Below, in pieces: positions 62,881-64,000 of a DNA stretch of 64,000 bases. The notes under the pieces are model-generated. The model did not search any database, was not told the DNA's origin, and saw only the letters and a program-made list of their open reading frames with translations. Both the position numbers and the translations under genes were made by a program. Position 1 is the stretch's first letter; every line of letters starts with the position of its first letter. This DNA is from Hirsutella rhossiliensis (lineage: Eukaryota; Ascomycota; Sordariomycetes; Hypocreales; Ophiocordycipitaceae), in assembly GCF_020360975.1 (NCBI RefSeq), contig NW_025408676.1:1736001-1800000 (forward strand), given 5' to 3'.

Positions 62881-63388
62881 CATACACCCCCAATTTCGAA
62901 ACATGCACCCCCGAGCTAAACCCCATTCGGAAGAGCACCAAATTTTGGAAGTAACGAAACATGCACGGACGATTTCGAATCATGCACGGAGACTTAAACC
63001 CCATTTGGAAGAGGACCCGCCCACAACAATTTGGCGCGCGCGTTCCCAACGCGATGGCTGCCGCGGCCACTGTAGCCAACGCCGCCGCCGCCGCCGCGCC
63101 ACGATGACTACGATCGAGGGCTCAGGCCTGAGCCTATATCTATCCAGGACACACTTTTTGCACATATTCCGAGGCTCTTGAGGCACTTCGGAATGATCAG
63201 CAAGATCAAGGCTACGTCGTTAACGTTGCAAACAGCAAGACTTCCGGGAAGGCTAAGCGTAAAGCAGCCACTATTCGGTGCCAGTGGTAGGCGCGACGAG
63301 GCGGCCACGGCGTTGGGAGGCGCGCGCCAAATTGTTGTGGGCGGGTCCCTCTTCCAAATTCGAAATCGTCCGTGCATGTTTCGTTACT
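62875..63388. mobile_element. Short MULE derivative, with a second MULE end beside it
   Basis: 62950-63388 has inverted ends AGTAACGAAACATGCACGGA / CGTCCGTGCATGTTTCGTTA and inner TTGGCGCGCGCGTTCCCAAC matching the family at 44925 and 49759. The interior encodes only a piece of the MULE N-terminal domain (YSEALEALRNDQQDQGYVVN; KAKRKAATIRCQW). Left of it, 62878-62949 is a further, diverged end (AACGAAACATACACCCCC, CTAAACCCCATTCGGAAG). Confidence 0.75.
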
Positions 63389-63394
63389 CAGACG

Positions 63395-64000
63395 GGACCA
63401 CACCGACCTACGCCGCTATGGCCCAGAAGGGGATGGTGCAGGCAGGGGGCCCCCTGCCGGTCCGCCTCGACCCACGGCCCCGGAAACGCCTCCGGTCCAG
63501 CCGCCTAAGGATGACCTGTCCGTGGGGCTTAAGGTGTTACGCATTAATGTATTGAAATGTCAGTAGCTTTTACGTCTAGGCCCTATAGGAGAAATCCTCC
63601 GGGTGAAATACACTACATACATACATACAAGGATGACCTGCGTGTCTTCATGCGGCTCGACGACAAGTCCCCAGCATGGGGCTACCAGGACATGCCATCA
63701 GAGCTCACGTAGCTAAGACTCTCAACCTAGGGATAGAACGCATGCCACAGATCGCCCGGGTGAAGACTGGATGGGCTATTCGGGCCTCAGACCGGGAGGC
63801 GAGGACCTGCTTGTGGAACGGCAGGACGACTGGGCGGCCCGGCCCGCCTCGGAGCGGTTGAAGGCTTCCAGAAGTGGCACACTTACGCTGTGGCTGACTG
63901 CCCGAGGCAGCTCACGGATATCTGGGGGGCCGCCGTGGACTGGCCAAGCTATCAAAGAAGGGATCAAGCCCCAGACAGGCGCCGAACCAATTGATGCTCC
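63395..64000 (+). pseudogene. LINE ORF1, runs off the window, with an insertion
   Basis: The first part reads TYAAMAQKGMVQAGGPLPVR and a Pro-rich stretch to KDDL at 63518. After the insertion it continues with KDDLRVFMRLDDKSPAWGYQ, IRAHVAKTLNLGIERMPQIA, RVKTGWAIRASDREAR and QKWHTYAVADCPRQL, then a region ending in GAEPID. This is the RRM-like part of a Tad-type gag protein. Frame changes lie near 63700 and 63850. Zinc knuckles and ORF2 would lie beyond 64000. Confidence 0.75.
63519..63628 (+). mobile_element. 110-bp 5'-truncated LINE end inserted in the LINE ORF1
   Basis: An exact 12-bp duplication AAGGATGACCTG lies at 63507-63518 and 63629-63640. The insert ends GGCCCTATAGGAGAAATCC and TCCGGGTGAAATAC, followed by (CATA)n. 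This matches the LINE tail at 46120-46200. It interrupts the reading frame. Confidence 0.9.

Overview
The window looks like a transposon-dense region of a filamentous ascomycete (Pezizomycotina) genome. The evidence is short introns (68 and 84 nt) with GT/AG-type ends, Tad-like LINEs, Fot/pogo transposons, and fungal forms of an oligopeptide transporter, the Esa1 histone acetyltransferase, a UV-damage endonuclease and a secreted glycoside hydrolase. I estimate well over 80 % of the bases belong to mobile elements, most of them broken by small insertions and deletions.

Layout. 1-240: start of a minus-strand host gene that leaves the window. 0.6-7.7 kb: a LINE ORF1 remnant, then a near full-length Tad-like LINE (copy A). 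7.67-12.13 kb: two pogo/Fot DNA transposons with terminal inverted repeats (TIRs) and largely intact transposases. 12.2-14.8 kb: Helitron fragments and a foldback repeat. 15.0-23.3 kb: a 5'-truncated minus-strand Copia element split by a hAT element (8-bp target duplication) and a pogo element (TA duplication). 23.3-24.5 kb: remnant of an OPT transporter. 25.0-28.8 kb: a second minus-strand Copia element. 30.2-39.0 kb: an MFS transporter gene broken by a three-level nest, in which a small LTR element (TRIM, 5-bp target duplication) has its 3' LTR broken by LINE copy B and by a second, different LINE. 39.2-40.8 kb: secreted glycoside hydrolase with one frameshift. 41.2-45.1 kb: Helitron helicase with a solo LTR inside, joined to a MULE transposon. 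45.6-55.0 kb: remnants of Copia, UV endonuclease (UVE1), a long-TIR MITE, Helitron, several pogo elements, an internally deleted MULE, a palindromic mini-LTR, piggyBac and a PIF1-like helicase. 55.0-61.0 kb: a complete but frameshifted Copia element inside another LTR. 61.1-62.6 kb: ESA1-like histone acetyltransferase with two apparent frameshifts. 62.9-64.0 kb: MULE derivative and a LINE ORF1 that runs off the end and carries a 110-bp LINE-tail insertion.

How it fits together. Recognisable host genes (MFS, OPT, UVE1, glycoside hydrolase, ESA1) are all truncated, inserted into or frameshifted. The region behaves as a landing zone with nested, datable insertions rather than as a functional cluster. 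Best-supported points of interest: the order of insertions given by exact target duplications, a stem-loop-like 3' end shared by several LINEs, a LINE RNase H domain whose acidic active-site residues are missing in both copies, a 45/46-bp higher-order satellite inside the TRIM, and C-terminal coiled-coil ORFs in the -1 frame behind two otherwise intact pogo transposases. I see no convincing previously undescribed multi-gene system.
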